Positions 36,628-46,759 are shown, counted from the first letter of the stretch. The stretch is 64,000 nt of DNA from JTS-RE37 sp963756115 (GCA_963756115.1 CAVWMN010000003.1:868001-932000), one strand, 5' to 3'. Numbers and translations are program-made. The notes: generated by a model not told the origin, from the letters alone.

Positions 36628-39600
36628 ATGGGAATATTAAAAGAACAAAAAGATGCATCCAAAAGGCAGATGATCCTTAAAATAAAATATGGTACGGTTG
36701 CGTGTTTTGTAATCGCGATTTCATTGATATCGTGCAATAAACAACGCGACCTGAATCCCGGCGAATTGACCGGTTATTTACAGTTACTGGATAGTGCACA
36801 AACCGGAATTGACTTTAATAATGCCATTCGCGAATCAGAAAATATAAATCATTTTAATTACAGCCAGATTTATAATGGTGCAGGAGTAGCCATAGGCGAT
36901 ATTAATAACGATGGACTACCTGATGTATTTTTCTGTGGCAACATGGTTAGTGACCGCCTATACCTCAATAAAGGGGGTCTCAAATTTGAAGATATAACCC
37001 AAGCGTCCGGAGTAGCAAAAAACTCAGGTTGGTCCTGGGGGGTAACTATGGCAGACGCAAATGCGGATGGGTACTTAGATATCTACATTAGCAGAAATGG
37101 GGAGTCCATGAATCCCAATGACAGGACAAACCAATTATACATTAATAACAAAGACCTTTCGTTTACGGAATCTGCGATGTCATATGGACTTGCTGATGCC
37201 GGCTTTTCTACACAAGCAGTGTTTTTTGATATGGATAATGATGGTGATTTGGATATGTACCAGGTCAACCAACCTCCTGACCCCAAGTTATTTAGTCGCT
37301 ATAAAATACCCAGGAGTCAACAAGTATTCCATACCGATAAACTATATAAAAACGAAAATGGCAATTATCGTGATGCCTCCGAAAACGCCGGAATACCGAA
37401 CACACTGGCCCATGGTTTAAGTGTTTGTGCGTCCGATTTTAATAATGATGGATGGATGGATTTATATATAACCAATGACTATGATGAGCCGGACATGATG
37501 TATTATAACAACGGCGACGGAACCTTTCAAAACGTTATTGACCAAAAATTTAAACATATTTCCAAGTTTAGCATGGGGAGTGATGCCGGAGACGTTAATA
37601 ATGATGGATTTATAGATTTAATGACCCTTGATATGGCTGCCGAAGATCATTATCGCTCCAAAACCAATATGGGGTCCATGAGTTCAGAAAATTTTGAACT
37701 TTTAGTGAAATGGGGAAAACATTACCAATATATGTTCAATACCCTGCAAATTAATTCTGGCATGGGAAATTTTTATGATGTGGGTAATTTGGCCGGAATT
37801 GCCAAGACAGATTGGAGTTGGAGCGCACTTTTCGTTGATCTGGATAATAATGGCTGGAAAGATATCATAGTAACAAACGGAATCAAAAAAGATTTTCGGA
37901 ACAATGATTTTTTAACCGGGGCCTATCAGCAGCTTGCAAGTGGTTCTACCTCCATTTTTAACCTGAGCAAACAAGCGCCTTCTTCCCCACTTGCCAATTA
38001 TATTTTTAAGAATAATGGAGACCTGGAATTTGAAAAGGTATCAAAGGAATGGGGGTTTGATACCCCTGGATTTTCCAGTGGCATCGCTTATGGGGATTTG
38101 GATAACGATGGGGATTTGGACATTGTCATCAATAATATGGATGCGCCGGCATTTGTTTACGAAAACAAGGCAACCGGCAATTACCTGAAGATTAAATTTG
38201 AAGGCTCTGAAAATAATACGTTCGGCTATGGGTCTAGAGTGATCATAAAAAACAATGGCAAAACACAAATTGCCGAAAACACCGTAACCAGGGGCTATTT
38301 TTCCTCAGTGGAGCCCGGTGTGTTTTTTGGCCTCGGCAAAGACACGAAAATCGAGGATGTTGAAGTTATTTGGCCGGATGGAAAAATATCCCGTTTTCAT
38401 GACATTAAAGCCAATTCAACCTTACTTGCCAAATATGCAAAATCAAAATTGGCAGAAAAAAAATCAGATTCAACAAACAGCCTTTTTACCCACATCCCGG
38501 CTTCTGATTTGGGCATTCAATTTGTTCATAAAGAGAATGAATTTGATGATTTTTCCAGAGAAATACTGCTGCCTTATAAATTATCCCAAAACGGCCCGTT
38601 TGCAGCTGTAGCGGATGTTAACCAGGACGGGTTGGAAGATGTTTTTTTGGGTGGAGCCAGCGGTCAGAGTGGTATGCTCTACCTGCAAGAAGAGAATGGC
38701 TCATTTATTAAAAGTTCTTCGCAAACCTGGGAAGCAGACAAGGATTCAGAAGACTTAGGCTGTTTATTTCTGGATGTTGATGGAGATAATGACATGGATT
38801 TATTTGTGACCAGCGGGGGAAATGAATTTCCGGACGGATCGCCTCTGCTAAAAGATAGAATATACCTCAATAATGGCAAGGGTGAATTTAAAAAAGATGC
38901 AACCGCGTTACCGGATATTTATACAAGTTCACAATGCGTAAAAGCATCGGACATCGATGCGGACGGTGACCTCGATCTTTTTATAGGTACACGTCTCATT
39001 GCCGGCAAATACCTTTTCCCGGCAAGCAGCTATATACTTATCAATGAAAATGGAAAATATACAGATTCAACCTCCACGACAGCTCCTGACCTACAAAATA
39101 TCGGGATGGTAACCGATGCCGTTTTTACCGATATTGATAAAGATGGTGATGAGGATTTGATGGTGGTAGGCGAATGGATGCGGATAGTTCTGCTCGAAAA
39201 TCGAAAAGGCGTATTTACGGATAGTTCGGAAAAATGGGGTTTGGAAGACACCAGGGGATTGTGGTGGTCAGTTACCGCAAATGATATTGATAATGATGGA
39301 GATGATGATTATATCGTTGGAAACCTGGGCAGGAATAATAAATTTAAAGCTTCACACGAACATCCCTTTAAGATCTATGCAAATGATTTTGACCATAATG
39401 GCACCAATGATATCGTCCTGGCAAATTTTTATAAAGATGATTATGTTCCGGTAAGAGGGAGAGAATGTACGAGTCAGCAAATGCCTTTTATTTCTAAAAA
39501 ATTTAAGGATTACAATAGTTTTGCTTCGGCGAACCTGGCCGATATTTTACCTGAGCAGGAATTAAATAATGCCATAGCATACGAGGTCAGTAACTTTGAA

Positions 39601-39963
39601 AGTATTATTTTGATCAATAACGGCAGCCGGTTAGTCCGTAAACCATTAGCTGTTCAGGCACAGGTCTTCCCAATTAAATCGTCTGTCATTGAAGATTTTG
39701 ATAACGATGGTAATAAAGATATTATGGTAGTCGGGAATCACTATTCAACTGAGGTTGAAACGGTTCGCTATGATTCGGGAATAGGAAGCGTTCTTATGGG
39801 AGATGGTACAAATAACTATAAACCTGTCCCTCCTTTCAAAAACGGCTTTCAGGTTCCTTATGACAGCAGAAGCATTGCCTTGATTAAAGGAAAAGACAAA
39901 CAGTATATTCTGATCACGAATAATAACGATAGTCCAACAATATTTAGCTATAAAAAGGGATAA
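36628..39963 (+). CDS. FG-GAP/VCBS repeat lipoprotein with ASPIC/UnbV domain
   Basis: About 1111 residues from the ATG at 36628. A TTG at 36619 and an ATG at 36670 are other possible starts. A lipobox (VIAISLISCNKQRD) follows the N-terminus. Many repeats carry the calcium-binding DxNxDG pattern (DINNDGLPDVFFCGNM, DMDNDGDLDMY, DFNNDGWMDLYITND, DLDNDGDLDIVINNMD, DIDADGDLDLFIGTRL). An ASPIC/UnbV-type segment lies near the middle (GYGSRVIIKNNGK, VEVIWPDGKISRFHD). It looks like a surface beta-propeller scaffold or binding protein. It sits between the two GH144 genes, so a link to the same glucan is likely. The exact role is unknown. Confidence 0.82.
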   Translation: MGILKEQKDASKRQMILKIKYGTVACFVIAISLISCNKQRDLNPGELTGYLQLLDSAQTGIDFNNAIRESENINHFNYSQIYNGAGVAIGDINNDGLPDVFFCGNMVSDRLYLNKGGLKFEDITQASGVAKNSGWSWGVTMADANADGYLDIYISRNGESMNPNDRTNQLYINNKDLSFTESAMSYGLADAGFSTQAVFFDMDNDGDLDMYQVNQPPDPKLFSRYKIPRSQQVFHTDKLYKNENGNYRDASENAGIPNTLAHGLSVCASDFNNDGWMDLYITNDYDEPDMMYYNNGDGTFQNVIDQKFKHISKFSMGSDAGDVNNDGFIDLMTLDMAAEDHYRSKTNMGSMSSENFELLVKWGKHYQYMFNTLQINSGMGNFYDVGNLAGIAKTDWSWSALFVDLDNNGWKDIIVTNGIKKDFRNNDFLTGAYQQLASGSTSIFNLSKQAPSSPLANYIFKNNGDLEFEKVSKEWGFDTPGFSSGIAYGDLDNDGDLDIVINNMDAPAFVYENKATGNYLKIKFEGSENNTFGYGSRVIIKNNGKTQIAENTVTRGYFSSVEPGVFFGLGKDTKIEDVEVIWPDGKISRFHDIKANSTLLAKYAKSKLAEKKSDSTNSLFTHIPASDLGIQFVHKENEFDDFSREILLPYKLSQNGPFAAVADVNQDGLEDVFLGGASGQSGMLYLQEENGSFIKSSSQTWEADKDSEDLGCLFLDVDGDNDMDLFVTSGGNEFPDGSPLLKDRIYLNNGKGEFKKDATALPDIYTSSQCVKASDIDADGDLDLFIGTRLIAGKYLFPASSYILINENGKYTDSTSTTAPDLQNIGMVTDAVFTDIDKDGDEDLMVVGEWMRIVLLENRKGVFTDSSEKWGLEDTRGLWWSVTANDIDNDGDDDYIVGNLGRNNKFKASHEHPFKIYANDFDHNGTNDIVLANFYKDDYVPVRGRECTSQQMPFISKKFKDYNSFASANLADILPEQELNNAIAYEVSNFESIILINNGSRLVRKPLAVQAQVFPIKSSVIEDFDNDGNKDIMVVGNHYSTEVETVRYDSGIGSVLMGDGTNNYKPVPPFKNGFQVPYDSRSIALIKGKDKQYILITNNNDSPTIFSYKKG

Positions 39964-39984
39964 TGATTAATTTAAATAACATAG

Positions 39985-41364
39985 ATGTTGAACAAAAAGC
40001 ATAGAAGTAAAATACTTCTTATATCACTCATAGTAGTATTTTTTTCATGTTCGAAAAGTTCTGAACCTGATAATCAGGTGCCGGACAAACCTGATGAGCC
40101 GGCGACAGAAGTTCTGACGGATGACGAGATACTGGATCTGGTGCAGCGGGAAACATTCAAATATTTTTGGGATTTTGCAGAGAGTAACTCCGGGGCTGCC
40201 CGGGAACGATACCATCCGGGCGATCCGTCCAACGACCCGCATACGGTAACCATTGGAGGCACGGGTTTTGGCCTTATGGCCATCCTTGTAGGTATAGAGC
40301 GCAATTTTATTACAAGGCAACAAGCTACGGAAAGGTTGAATCAAATCCTTGGTTTTTTGGAATCTGCCGATCGCTTTCATGGCGCATGGCCACATTGGTT
40401 AGACGGTAATACGGGCAATGTAAAACCTTTTAGTCCCATGGATGACGGGGGAGATCTGGTCGAAACTGCCTTTCTGGTTCAGGGTCTTATCTGTGTTAAG
40501 GAATACTTTAAAAATGGTACTGATGCCGAAAAATCATTGGCTGATAAAGCAGATACCTTATGGAAGGGGGTAGAGTGGGATTGGTATACCCAAAATGAGG
40601 AGGTGTTATACTGGCACTGGAGCCCCGTTCATGATTTTACGCTCAACCTGCAGCTCAAAGGTTATAATGAAGTGCTGATTTCCTATGTACTGGCAGCCGC
40701 TTCCCCGGATCACGGCATTGCTCCGCAGGTGTATACAAATGGATGGGCCTCTTCCGGGGAAATTCGTTCCTCGAATACAAAATACAATATACCCCTCCTG
40801 GTAAAACACAGGGGTTCTGAAGAATATGGAGGCCCCCTGTTCTGGGCTCATTATTCTTATTTGGGACTCAATCCAAAAGGGCTTTCGGATGCCTATGTCA
40901 ACTACTGGGATGTAAATGTAAATCAGTCCAGGATTAATTACGTGTACTGTATTGAAAATCCCAGGTCGTTTCAGGAATATGGTCCGGACTGCTGGGGCTT
41001 AACCGCAAGTTATACCAGGAATAGTGATGGAAGTATCGGTTATATGGCCCATAGCCCGTCTAATGATACCGGTGTAATTTCTCCAACAGCGGCGCTTAGC
41101 TCCATGCCCTATACTCCGGATGAATCGATGATGGCACTCCGTTATTTTTATAAGAATAAGGATAAACTCCTGGGTCCGGCCGGGTTTTACGATGCGTTTA
41201 GTCCATCTGACAATTTTTGGGTGGCAGAGGCCTATTTGGCAATAGACCAGGGCCCCATAATCATTATGATTGAAAATTACAGGACCGGGATGCTCTGGAA
41301 TTTATTTATGCAGAATACAGAGGTCAGAGCCGGATTGGAAACACTTGGCTTCACCTATCAATAG
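39985..41364 (+). CDS. GH144-type endo-beta-1,2-glucanase-like lipoprotein (second copy)
   Basis: A 459-residue paralogue of the gene at 35074 with its own lipobox (LIVVFFSCSKSSEP). It has the same order of motifs: ETFKYFWDFAESNSGAARERY, IGGTGFGLMAILVGIERNF, ADRFHGAWPHWLDGNTGN, DDGGDLVETAFLVQG, LYWHWSPVHDF, FWAHYSYLGLNPKGL, GVISPTAALSSMPYTPDES and AIDQGPIIIMIENYRTGM. Retention of both copies suggests division of labour, for instance endo- and exo-type action. It starts 21 bases after the FG-GAP gene. Confidence 0.85.
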   Translation: MLNKKHRSKILLISLIVVFFSCSKSSEPDNQVPDKPDEPATEVLTDDEILDLVQRETFKYFWDFAESNSGAARERYHPGDPSNDPHTVTIGGTGFGLMAILVGIERNFITRQQATERLNQILGFLESADRFHGAWPHWLDGNTGNVKPFSPMDDGGDLVETAFLVQGLICVKEYFKNGTDAEKSLADKADTLWKGVEWDWYTQNEEVLYWHWSPVHDFTLNLQLKGYNEVLISYVLAAASPDHGIAPQVYTNGWASSGEIRSSNTKYNIPLLVKHRGSEEYGGPLFWAHYSYLGLNPKGLSDAYVNYWDVNVNQSRINYVYCIENPRSFQEYGPDCWGLTASYTRNSDGSIGYMAHSPSNDTGVISPTAALSSMPYTPDESMMALRYFYKNKDKLLGPAGFYDAFSPSDNFWVAEAYLAIDQGPIIIMIENYRTGMLWNLFMQNTEVRAGLETLGFTYQ

Positions 41365-41435
41365 GCTGGATGGGTCCCGGATGGTTCACGGCAATTTTGT
41401 AAATTAATACGCGCTTAATCCATATTCACTTCGAA

Positions 41436-43199
41436 ATGACTGATTTCAAATGGGCATTTTTCATAATTTTTTGGGGGTCCCTGTCGCTTGCCTCACAAGA
41501 GAAGCAGCAGACCTATTGCAACCCCATCAATATAGATTACGGCTATACCCCAATCCCTAATTTTTCCACCCAGGGCAGGCACCGTGCCACTGCCGACCCG
41601 GTAATTGTGAATTTTAAAGGGAATTATTTCCTTTTTTCTACCAACCAATGGGGATACTGGTGGAGCAGCAATATGCTGGACTGGAATTTTATACCCCGTA
41701 AATTCCTCCTGGAACAGCACAAGGTCTATGACGAACTGTGTGCACCGGCTGCTTTTGTTATGAAGGACGAATTGTATGTCATCGGTTCAACCCACGGGCC
41801 TTCCTTCCCTATCTGGAAAAGCAGGAATCCTACGGTCGATGATTGGACCATCGCTGTGGATTCCCTGAAGGTAGGCGCCTGGGATCCCGCCTTTCTGTAT
41901 GATGAGGAAAAGGAAAAATTATACCTCTACTGGGGTTCCAGTAATGAGTTCCCGATCCTGGGTACCGAGATCAACCCCCGGACCCTGCAATCCGAAGGGT
42001 TTACCAAACCCATTATATCGCTGCATCCGGAAGACCATGGCTGGGAACGGTTCGGGGAATACAATGACAACACCTTCCTGCAGCCATTTATGGAGGGGGC
42101 CTGGGTAACGCTTCACAAGGGTAAGTATTACATGCAGTACGGTGCGCCGGCAACTGAATTCAGCGGGTATGCCGATGGTGTATACGTAAGTGACCAACCG
42201 CTGGGCGGCTATGTTTATCAATCACATAACCCATTCTCCTATAAACCCGGCGGTTTTGCCAGGGGCGCGGGGCATGGGGCAACCTACCAGGATAACATTG
42301 GCAATTGGTGGCATGTTTCCACCATCATCCTGGGGGTTAAGAATAATTTTGAACGAAGGATCGGGATCTGGCCGGCCGGTTTTGATGCCGAAGGCACCCT
42401 CTATTGCAATACGGCTTACGGCGACTATCCTACCTACCTACCAGCGCGGGAGGTTGACCATCGCAACGGGCTTTTTGCGGGCTGGATGTTATTGAATTAT
42501 AATAAACCGGTACAGGTTTCCTCCACCCTGGGTGGGTTACAGCCCAATTTTGCGGTGGACGAGGACCTGAAGACGTATTGGTCTGCTACAACAGGGGAGA
42601 ACGGAGAATGGTTTCAGACAGACCTGGGCGAAACCAGCGAGATCCGGGCCATCCAAGTTAATTATGCGGACCAGGATGCCGAATTCCTCGGCAAGAGCCA
42701 GGGGGCGTATCACCAGTATAAAATATTCCGGTCAGATGATGGAATGTCCTGGGATCTTTTAATCGATAAGAGCGGCAACAAGACCGACGTTCCCCATGAT
42801 TATATTGAGCTTGACAAGGCAGTTCGGGCGCGATATCTTAAAATGGAAAATATAAAAATGCCTACCGGGAAATTTGCACTAAGCGGCTTTCGTGTGTTTG
42901 GAATGGGTAACGGAAAGGCACCCCCTACCGTTCAGGATTTTATAGCCCTCAGGGCCAGCCCGGAGAAATACGGGGAACGGCGCAGTGCCTGGCTCAAATG
43001 GCAGGTAAATACCAGTGCGGACGGCTATGTTATCTATTTCGGGAAATCCCCCGGCAAGCTGTATGGCAGCATCATGGTATATGGCAAGAACGATTATTTT
43101 TTTACGGGGATGGACAGGACAGACCCTTATTATTTCCAGATAGAAGCATTTAATGCCAATGGGATTTCGGAACGCACCCCGGAGATCAGGGTTGAATAA
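41436..43199 (+). CDS. GH43 family glycoside hydrolase with F5/8 type C domain
   Basis: A 587-residue secreted enzyme with a signal peptide (FFIIFWGSLSLASQ). The five-bladed GH43 propeller (about 25-345) shows the three expected acids: D54 in ATADPVIVNF, D150 in GAWDPAFLYDEE and E220 in FMEGAWVTLHKGKYYMQYG. An F5/8 type C carbohydrate-binding domain lies at about 360-490 (PNFAVDEDLKTYWSA, RARYLKMENIK), followed by an Fn3-like module at the end. GH43 members cut arabinose, xylose or galactose linkages, so the glycan of this region may be more than a glucan. The substrate cannot be told from sequence. Confidence 0.85.
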   Translation: MTDFKWAFFIIFWGSLSLASQEKQQTYCNPINIDYGYTPIPNFSTQGRHRATADPVIVNFKGNYFLFSTNQWGYWWSSNMLDWNFIPRKFLLEQHKVYDELCAPAAFVMKDELYVIGSTHGPSFPIWKSRNPTVDDWTIAVDSLKVGAWDPAFLYDEEKEKLYLYWGSSNEFPILGTEINPRTLQSEGFTKPIISLHPEDHGWERFGEYNDNTFLQPFMEGAWVTLHKGKYYMQYGAPATEFSGYADGVYVSDQPLGGYVYQSHNPFSYKPGGFARGAGHGATYQDNIGNWWHVSTIILGVKNNFERRIGIWPAGFDAEGTLYCNTAYGDYPTYLPAREVDHRNGLFAGWMLLNYNKPVQVSSTLGGLQPNFAVDEDLKTYWSATTGENGEWFQTDLGETSEIRAIQVNYADQDAEFLGKSQGAYHQYKIFRSDDGMSWDLLIDKSGNKTDVPHDYIELDKAVRARYLKMENIKMPTGKFALSGFRVFGMGNGKAPPTVQDFIALRASPEKYGERRSAWLKWQVNTSADGYVIYFGKSPGKLYGSIMVYGKNDYFFTGMDRTDPYYFQIEAFNANGISERTPEIRVE

Positions 43200-43523
43200 A
43201 CAAATAAAAATGGAGATGACATCGAATTCTTATGACACTATTTTCACCGGTGTTACCATGTTTTTAGGAGTGTACGCCTGGATACTGAAGCAAACGGTCC
43301 CCCCGCCATGGTATAAAGGAAACCTGCATGGCCATTCCTGTAAATGGATTCGGGCAGGCGGTTCGCTAGACAGTCAGGCTAGCGTTAAGGCCTGTCTTAA
43401 AAAATATGGTAAATCCCGGATTGAGCAGGGGGGGAACAGTGCCGGCAGGGAAGCGCTGAAACTGAAAACCCCGGCAGCATACATACCATTCTTATCCCCT
43501 GTAAATTTTAATCAGTTTTCATT
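43200..43523. other. Intergenic region, possible remnant of a PHP-type gene
   Basis: The 324 bases hold no complete gene. One frame from about 43210 reads KQTVPPPWYKGNLHGHSCKW, which resembles the opening WYKGNLHTHS of secreted PHP-domain phosphoesterases, but nothing after it continues that family. It may be a decayed gene start or chance. A 124-residue reading (43153-43527) overlaps the GH43 end and is not supported. Confidence 0.3.
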
Positions 43524-45149
43524 ATGATCCGGACCACTACTTTCCTGATCCTGTTCCTCCTGGCAGCGATGGGATGCAAGGATCAAAAGGCTGCCGATGC
43601 TGTACCTACTCCCCCGAATATTGTCTTTATCATGGCAGATGACCACGCTTTCCAGGCTATCAGTGCCTATGGCCATCCCCTGGGGAAACTTGCCCCGACC
43701 CCCAATATTGACCGGATTGCAAGGAACGGTGCCCTTTTCACCCATAGTTTTTGCACCAATTCGATCTGCGGTCCCAGCCGGGCGGTAATCCTCACCGGGA
43801 AGCATTCCCATATCAACGGGTTCCGAATGAACGGGGACCGGTTCAACGGCGAACAGCCTACCCTCCCCAAATACCTGCAGAAAATTGGGTACCAGACAGC
43901 CGTGGTGGGTAAATGGCATCTGTACGGGGCACCTACAGGTTTTGATTATTGGGATATCCTCAATGACCAGGGTACGTACTATAATCCCCAGTTCATCCAG
44001 GATTCCGATACCACCCTTATTACCGGCTACGCTACCGATATCATTACCGAAAAGGCGATTGGCTGGTTGCAGCAGAACAGCAATTCCGGGAAACCCTTCT
44101 TCCTCATGCTCCATCATAAGGCCCCCCACAGGAACTGGATGCCAGCCCTGCGGCATATAAACCGATTTGATTCCGTTACCTTTCCGTTGCCCGACAGTTA
44201 TTTTCCGACTTTTGAGAACCAACAGGCTGCCATGGAACAACAGCAGACCATCTACAAGGATATGTATGAAGGATATGATCTGAAAATGACGACCGGTTTG
44301 GGGGATTCGGAACTGGCCCATAGCCCCTGGAAAACTGATTTCGACAGGATGACCCCGGAACAGCGCCAGGCTTGGGACAATGCCTACCAGCCTAAAAACG
44401 ATGCTTTCCACAAGGCCGGGTTGAGCGGGAAAGCACTGGACATCTGGAAGGGACAGCGGTACCTGCAGGATTACCTGGCAACGATCGTGGCCGTAGATGA
44501 GAGTGTGGGCCGGGTCCTGGATTACCTTGAGGAACAGGGGCTGAGTGAAAATACCCTGGTGGTATATACTTCAGACCAGGGTTTTTACCTGGGCGAAAAT
44601 GGCTGGTTCGACAAACGATTTATGTACGAGGAATCCCTGAGGATGCCCTTGCTTATGCAATTACCCGGGGTTATCAGGCCCGGCAGCACTATTGATGCCA
44701 TGGTGCAGAACCTTGATTTTGCCCAGACATTCCTGGACCTTGCAGGTGGCAGTGAATATACCGAAGGGATGCAGGGTAGGTCTTTTAAAGGCTTGCTGGA
44801 CGGGAGCATGGATCCCGGCAACTTCAGGGATTTGGTGTACTATCATTATTATGATTTCCCCGCCTTCCACATGGTAAAAAAACACTATGGTATCCGGACC
44901 AAAAGATATAAATTGATACATTTTTATGATGATAATGATGCCTGGGAATTTTATGACCTGGAGAAAGACCCTGGAGAAAAGCACAACGCGATCTCGGAAA
45001 CCCGCTATGCCGAAAGCATAACAGCCATGCATCGAAAATTGGACAGTATTCAAAAAGAATACGGTGTTACTTCCAGGGAGTTTGAAAGGGCGCCGGGGGG
45101 CGAGGTGGAACAGGCATATAAAAATTTTAAACGGTTAAGAGGTAATTAA
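43524..45149 (+). CDS. S1 family sulfatase lipoprotein
   Basis: A 541-residue sulfatase with a lipoprotein signal (ILFLLAAMGCKDQK). The metal Asp pair is D39/D40 (IVFIMADDHAFQ), the formylglycine Cys is C82 in SICGPSRAVILTGKHSH, and VVGKWHL, MLHHKAPHRNWMP and YTSDQGFYLGENGWFDKRFM follow. A maturase that turns the Cys into formylglycine is needed and is not in this window. The closest general resemblance is to GlcNAc-6-sulfatase or N-sulfoglucosamine sulfohydrolase-type enzymes. A NagX-like gene nearby fits an amino-sugar substrate, but this is inference. Confidence 0.88.
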   Translation: MIRTTTFLILFLLAAMGCKDQKAADAVPTPPNIVFIMADDHAFQAISAYGHPLGKLAPTPNIDRIARNGALFTHSFCTNSICGPSRAVILTGKHSHINGFRMNGDRFNGEQPTLPKYLQKIGYQTAVVGKWHLYGAPTGFDYWDILNDQGTYYNPQFIQDSDTTLITGYATDIITEKAIGWLQQNSNSGKPFFLMLHHKAPHRNWMPALRHINRFDSVTFPLPDSYFPTFENQQAAMEQQQTIYKDMYEGYDLKMTTGLGDSELAHSPWKTDFDRMTPEQRQAWDNAYQPKNDAFHKAGLSGKALDIWKGQRYLQDYLATIVAVDESVGRVLDYLEEQGLSENTLVVYTSDQGFYLGENGWFDKRFMYEESLRMPLLMQLPGVIRPGSTIDAMVQNLDFAQTFLDLAGGSEYTEGMQGRSFKGLLDGSMDPGNFRDLVYYHYYDFPAFHMVKKHYGIRTKRYKLIHFYDDNDAWEFYDLEKDPGEKHNAISETRYAESITAMHRKLDSIQKEYGVTSREFERAPGGEVEQAYKNFKRLRGN

Positions 45150-45154
45150 GACTT

Positions 45155-45994
45155 ATGAAAAACACGACACTTTTTTTTCTGCTGCTTTGCAACCTGTCCT
45201 TTCTTACCGGGCAGGAATTGGATGTACTCACCTATAATATCCGGTATGACAACCCGGATGACGGCTTGAATAGCTGGGAGAACAGGAAAGCCTTCCTTAT
45301 TTCCCAATTGAATTTCTATGAACCTGATATCTTCGGTACACAGGAAGTGCTGGTCCACCAGCTGACGGCGATCAGTGACGGGATGCCGGGCTACGAACAC
45401 ATAGGAAAAGGAAGGGATGACGGTGCCGAAGCCGGCGAGTATTCAGCTATCTTCTACAATACAAGGATAGTGGATATGCTGCAGGAGGGGATGTTCTGGC
45501 TTTCCGAAACCCCGGAAACACCTTCTAAAGGATGGGACGCTGCCATTAAACGGGTTTGTACCTATGGCCTTTTTAAAATTAAGGGGGAAAACCAGTCATT
45601 TTGGGTGTTTAACACGCATTTTGATCATATCGGGGAAGTGGCACGGAAGGAAAGCGTATCCCTGATCCTGCGTAAGATCCGGGAGATCAACAAGCAGGGG
45701 TTGCCCGTGATCCTTATGGGGGACCTCAACCTGGAACCTGACCATACAGCAATTCAGTCCCTGGCAGCAGAAATGGATGATACCCGGGTCCTTTCCGGTA
45801 AAAAGGCTTTTGGCCCGGAAGGCACCTACAACGGTTTTCAGTTTCAGGAGCCCCTTACCCGCCGGATTGATTACATCTTTACCTCAGTGGGGGATTTTGA
45901 GCTTTTGAAATATGCTGTCCTGAGCGATTCCCGGGATGTGAGGTACCCCTCAGACCACCTCCCCGTCTTTGCCAGGTTGGAATTTAAAAAATAG
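45155..45994 (+). CDS. Secreted endonuclease/exonuclease/phosphatase family protein
   Basis: A 279-residue protein with a signal peptide (MKNTTLFFLLLCNLSFLTG). It shows the full EEP set: LDVLTYNIRYDNPDD, FGTQEVLVHQL, FWVFNTHFDHIGEVARKES, ILMGDLNLEPDH, RRIDYIFTS and YPSDHLPVFARLEF. The family covers nucleases, sphingomyelinases and phosphatases. In glycan loci such enzymes often occur beside sulfatases, where the substrate is unknown. It begins 5 bases after the sulfatase stop. Confidence 0.85.
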   Translation: MKNTTLFFLLLCNLSFLTGQELDVLTYNIRYDNPDDGLNSWENRKAFLISQLNFYEPDIFGTQEVLVHQLTAISDGMPGYEHIGKGRDDGAEAGEYSAIFYNTRIVDMLQEGMFWLSETPETPSKGWDAAIKRVCTYGLFKIKGENQSFWVFNTHFDHIGEVARKESVSLILRKIREINKQGLPVILMGDLNLEPDHTAIQSLAAEMDDTRVLSGKKAFGPEGTYNGFQFQEPLTRRIDYIFTSVGDFELLKYAVLSDSRDVRYPSDHLPVFARLEFKK

Positions 45995-46003
45995 GGCTTC
46001 GGG

Positions 46004-46759
46004 TCACCGCCATAAAATCAGCAAGGCCCCAACTGCCGTCAGTACCAGGATCATTTTCCGGTAGAACGCCTCTTTGATTATTTTCACCATCCTGATCCCC
46101 AGGATCAACCCGAGCAGTACGCCCGGCACCAACGCCAGGTTTATTTTCAGGCTTTCAGGGGTTATCGTTCCCCAAACAAAAATATGCAGCGGCAACTTGC
46201 ACACATTTATTATTAGGAAAAGCCAGGCAGCCGTTCCGATAAATTCATTTTTAGGCAACCTCATGGCCAGGAAAAATATATTGGCAAAAGCTCCTGCCAG
46301 GTTGCCTATCATGGTCGTGATACCGGCCATGATCCCCATAAAGCCCGCAAAAGCCCAATGGCGGGGAACAGCTTCCGATTTTTTTTGATCCCACCAGTAC
46401 ATCAGCACTGCACTACCCAGGATAATGATTGCCATCCCAATTTTAAAAGTGTTCTCCGGCAGGTCTTTCCCGATGAGTACCCCAATCAGCAGGCCGAGTA
46501 ACATCCAGGGAAGGAAGCGTATGATATAGCCCCACCGGGCGTGACGGTTATAATAGTATACTGCGAAAATATCTCCCAGCACCAGGAGCGGAACCAGGAG
46601 CCCGGTAGAATCCCGTGCGCCGAATGCAAGGGCCATAAGGGTGACGCTGACTATTTCAATGCCTTTTATGCCCGACTTCGAAATCCCAAGAACCACAGCG
46701 GCTGTTAGGGCAATAGTGCCTGCTGCCAGGGAGAGATCGGGAAAGAACTGAAATGGCAT
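46004..46759 (-). CDS. TSUP family permease (TauE/SafE type)
   Basis: About 251 residues from MPFQFFPDLSLAAGT. A longer reading starts at 46783. It has eight or so hydrophobic segments, typical of the TauE/SafE family: TAAVVLGISKSGIKGIEIVS, FLPWMLLGLLIGVLIGKDL, MAIIILGSAVLMYWW, GFMGIMAGITTMIGNLAGAF and MILVLTAVGALLILW. Such permeases move sulfite, sulfoacetate or other small anions. It sits between a sulfatase/EEP pair and a symporter on the other strand, so sulfite or sulfate export is an attractive but unproven idea. Confidence 0.83.
   Translation of the reverse strand: MPFQFFPDLSLAAGTIALTAAVVLGISKSGIKGIEIVSVTLMALAFGARDSTGLLVPLLVLGDIFAVYYYNRHARWGYIIRFLPWMLLGLLIGVLIGKDLPENTFKIGMAIIILGSAVLMYWWDQKKSEAVPRHWAFAGFMGIMAGITTMIGNLAGAFANIFFLAMRLPKNEFIGTAAWLFLIINVCKLPLHIFVWGTITPESLKINLALVPGVLLGLILGIRMVKIIKEAFYRKMILVLTAVGALLILWR

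Noticed and set aside
43153..43527. A 124-residue plus-strand frame
   Set aside because: It overlaps the end of the GH43 gene, lacks a family match and ends just inside the sulfatase start. Only a short PHP-like string is of interest.
43512..44411. A 299-residue minus-strand open frame opposite the sulfatase gene
   Set aside because: It is the antisense shadow of a well-supported sulfatase.
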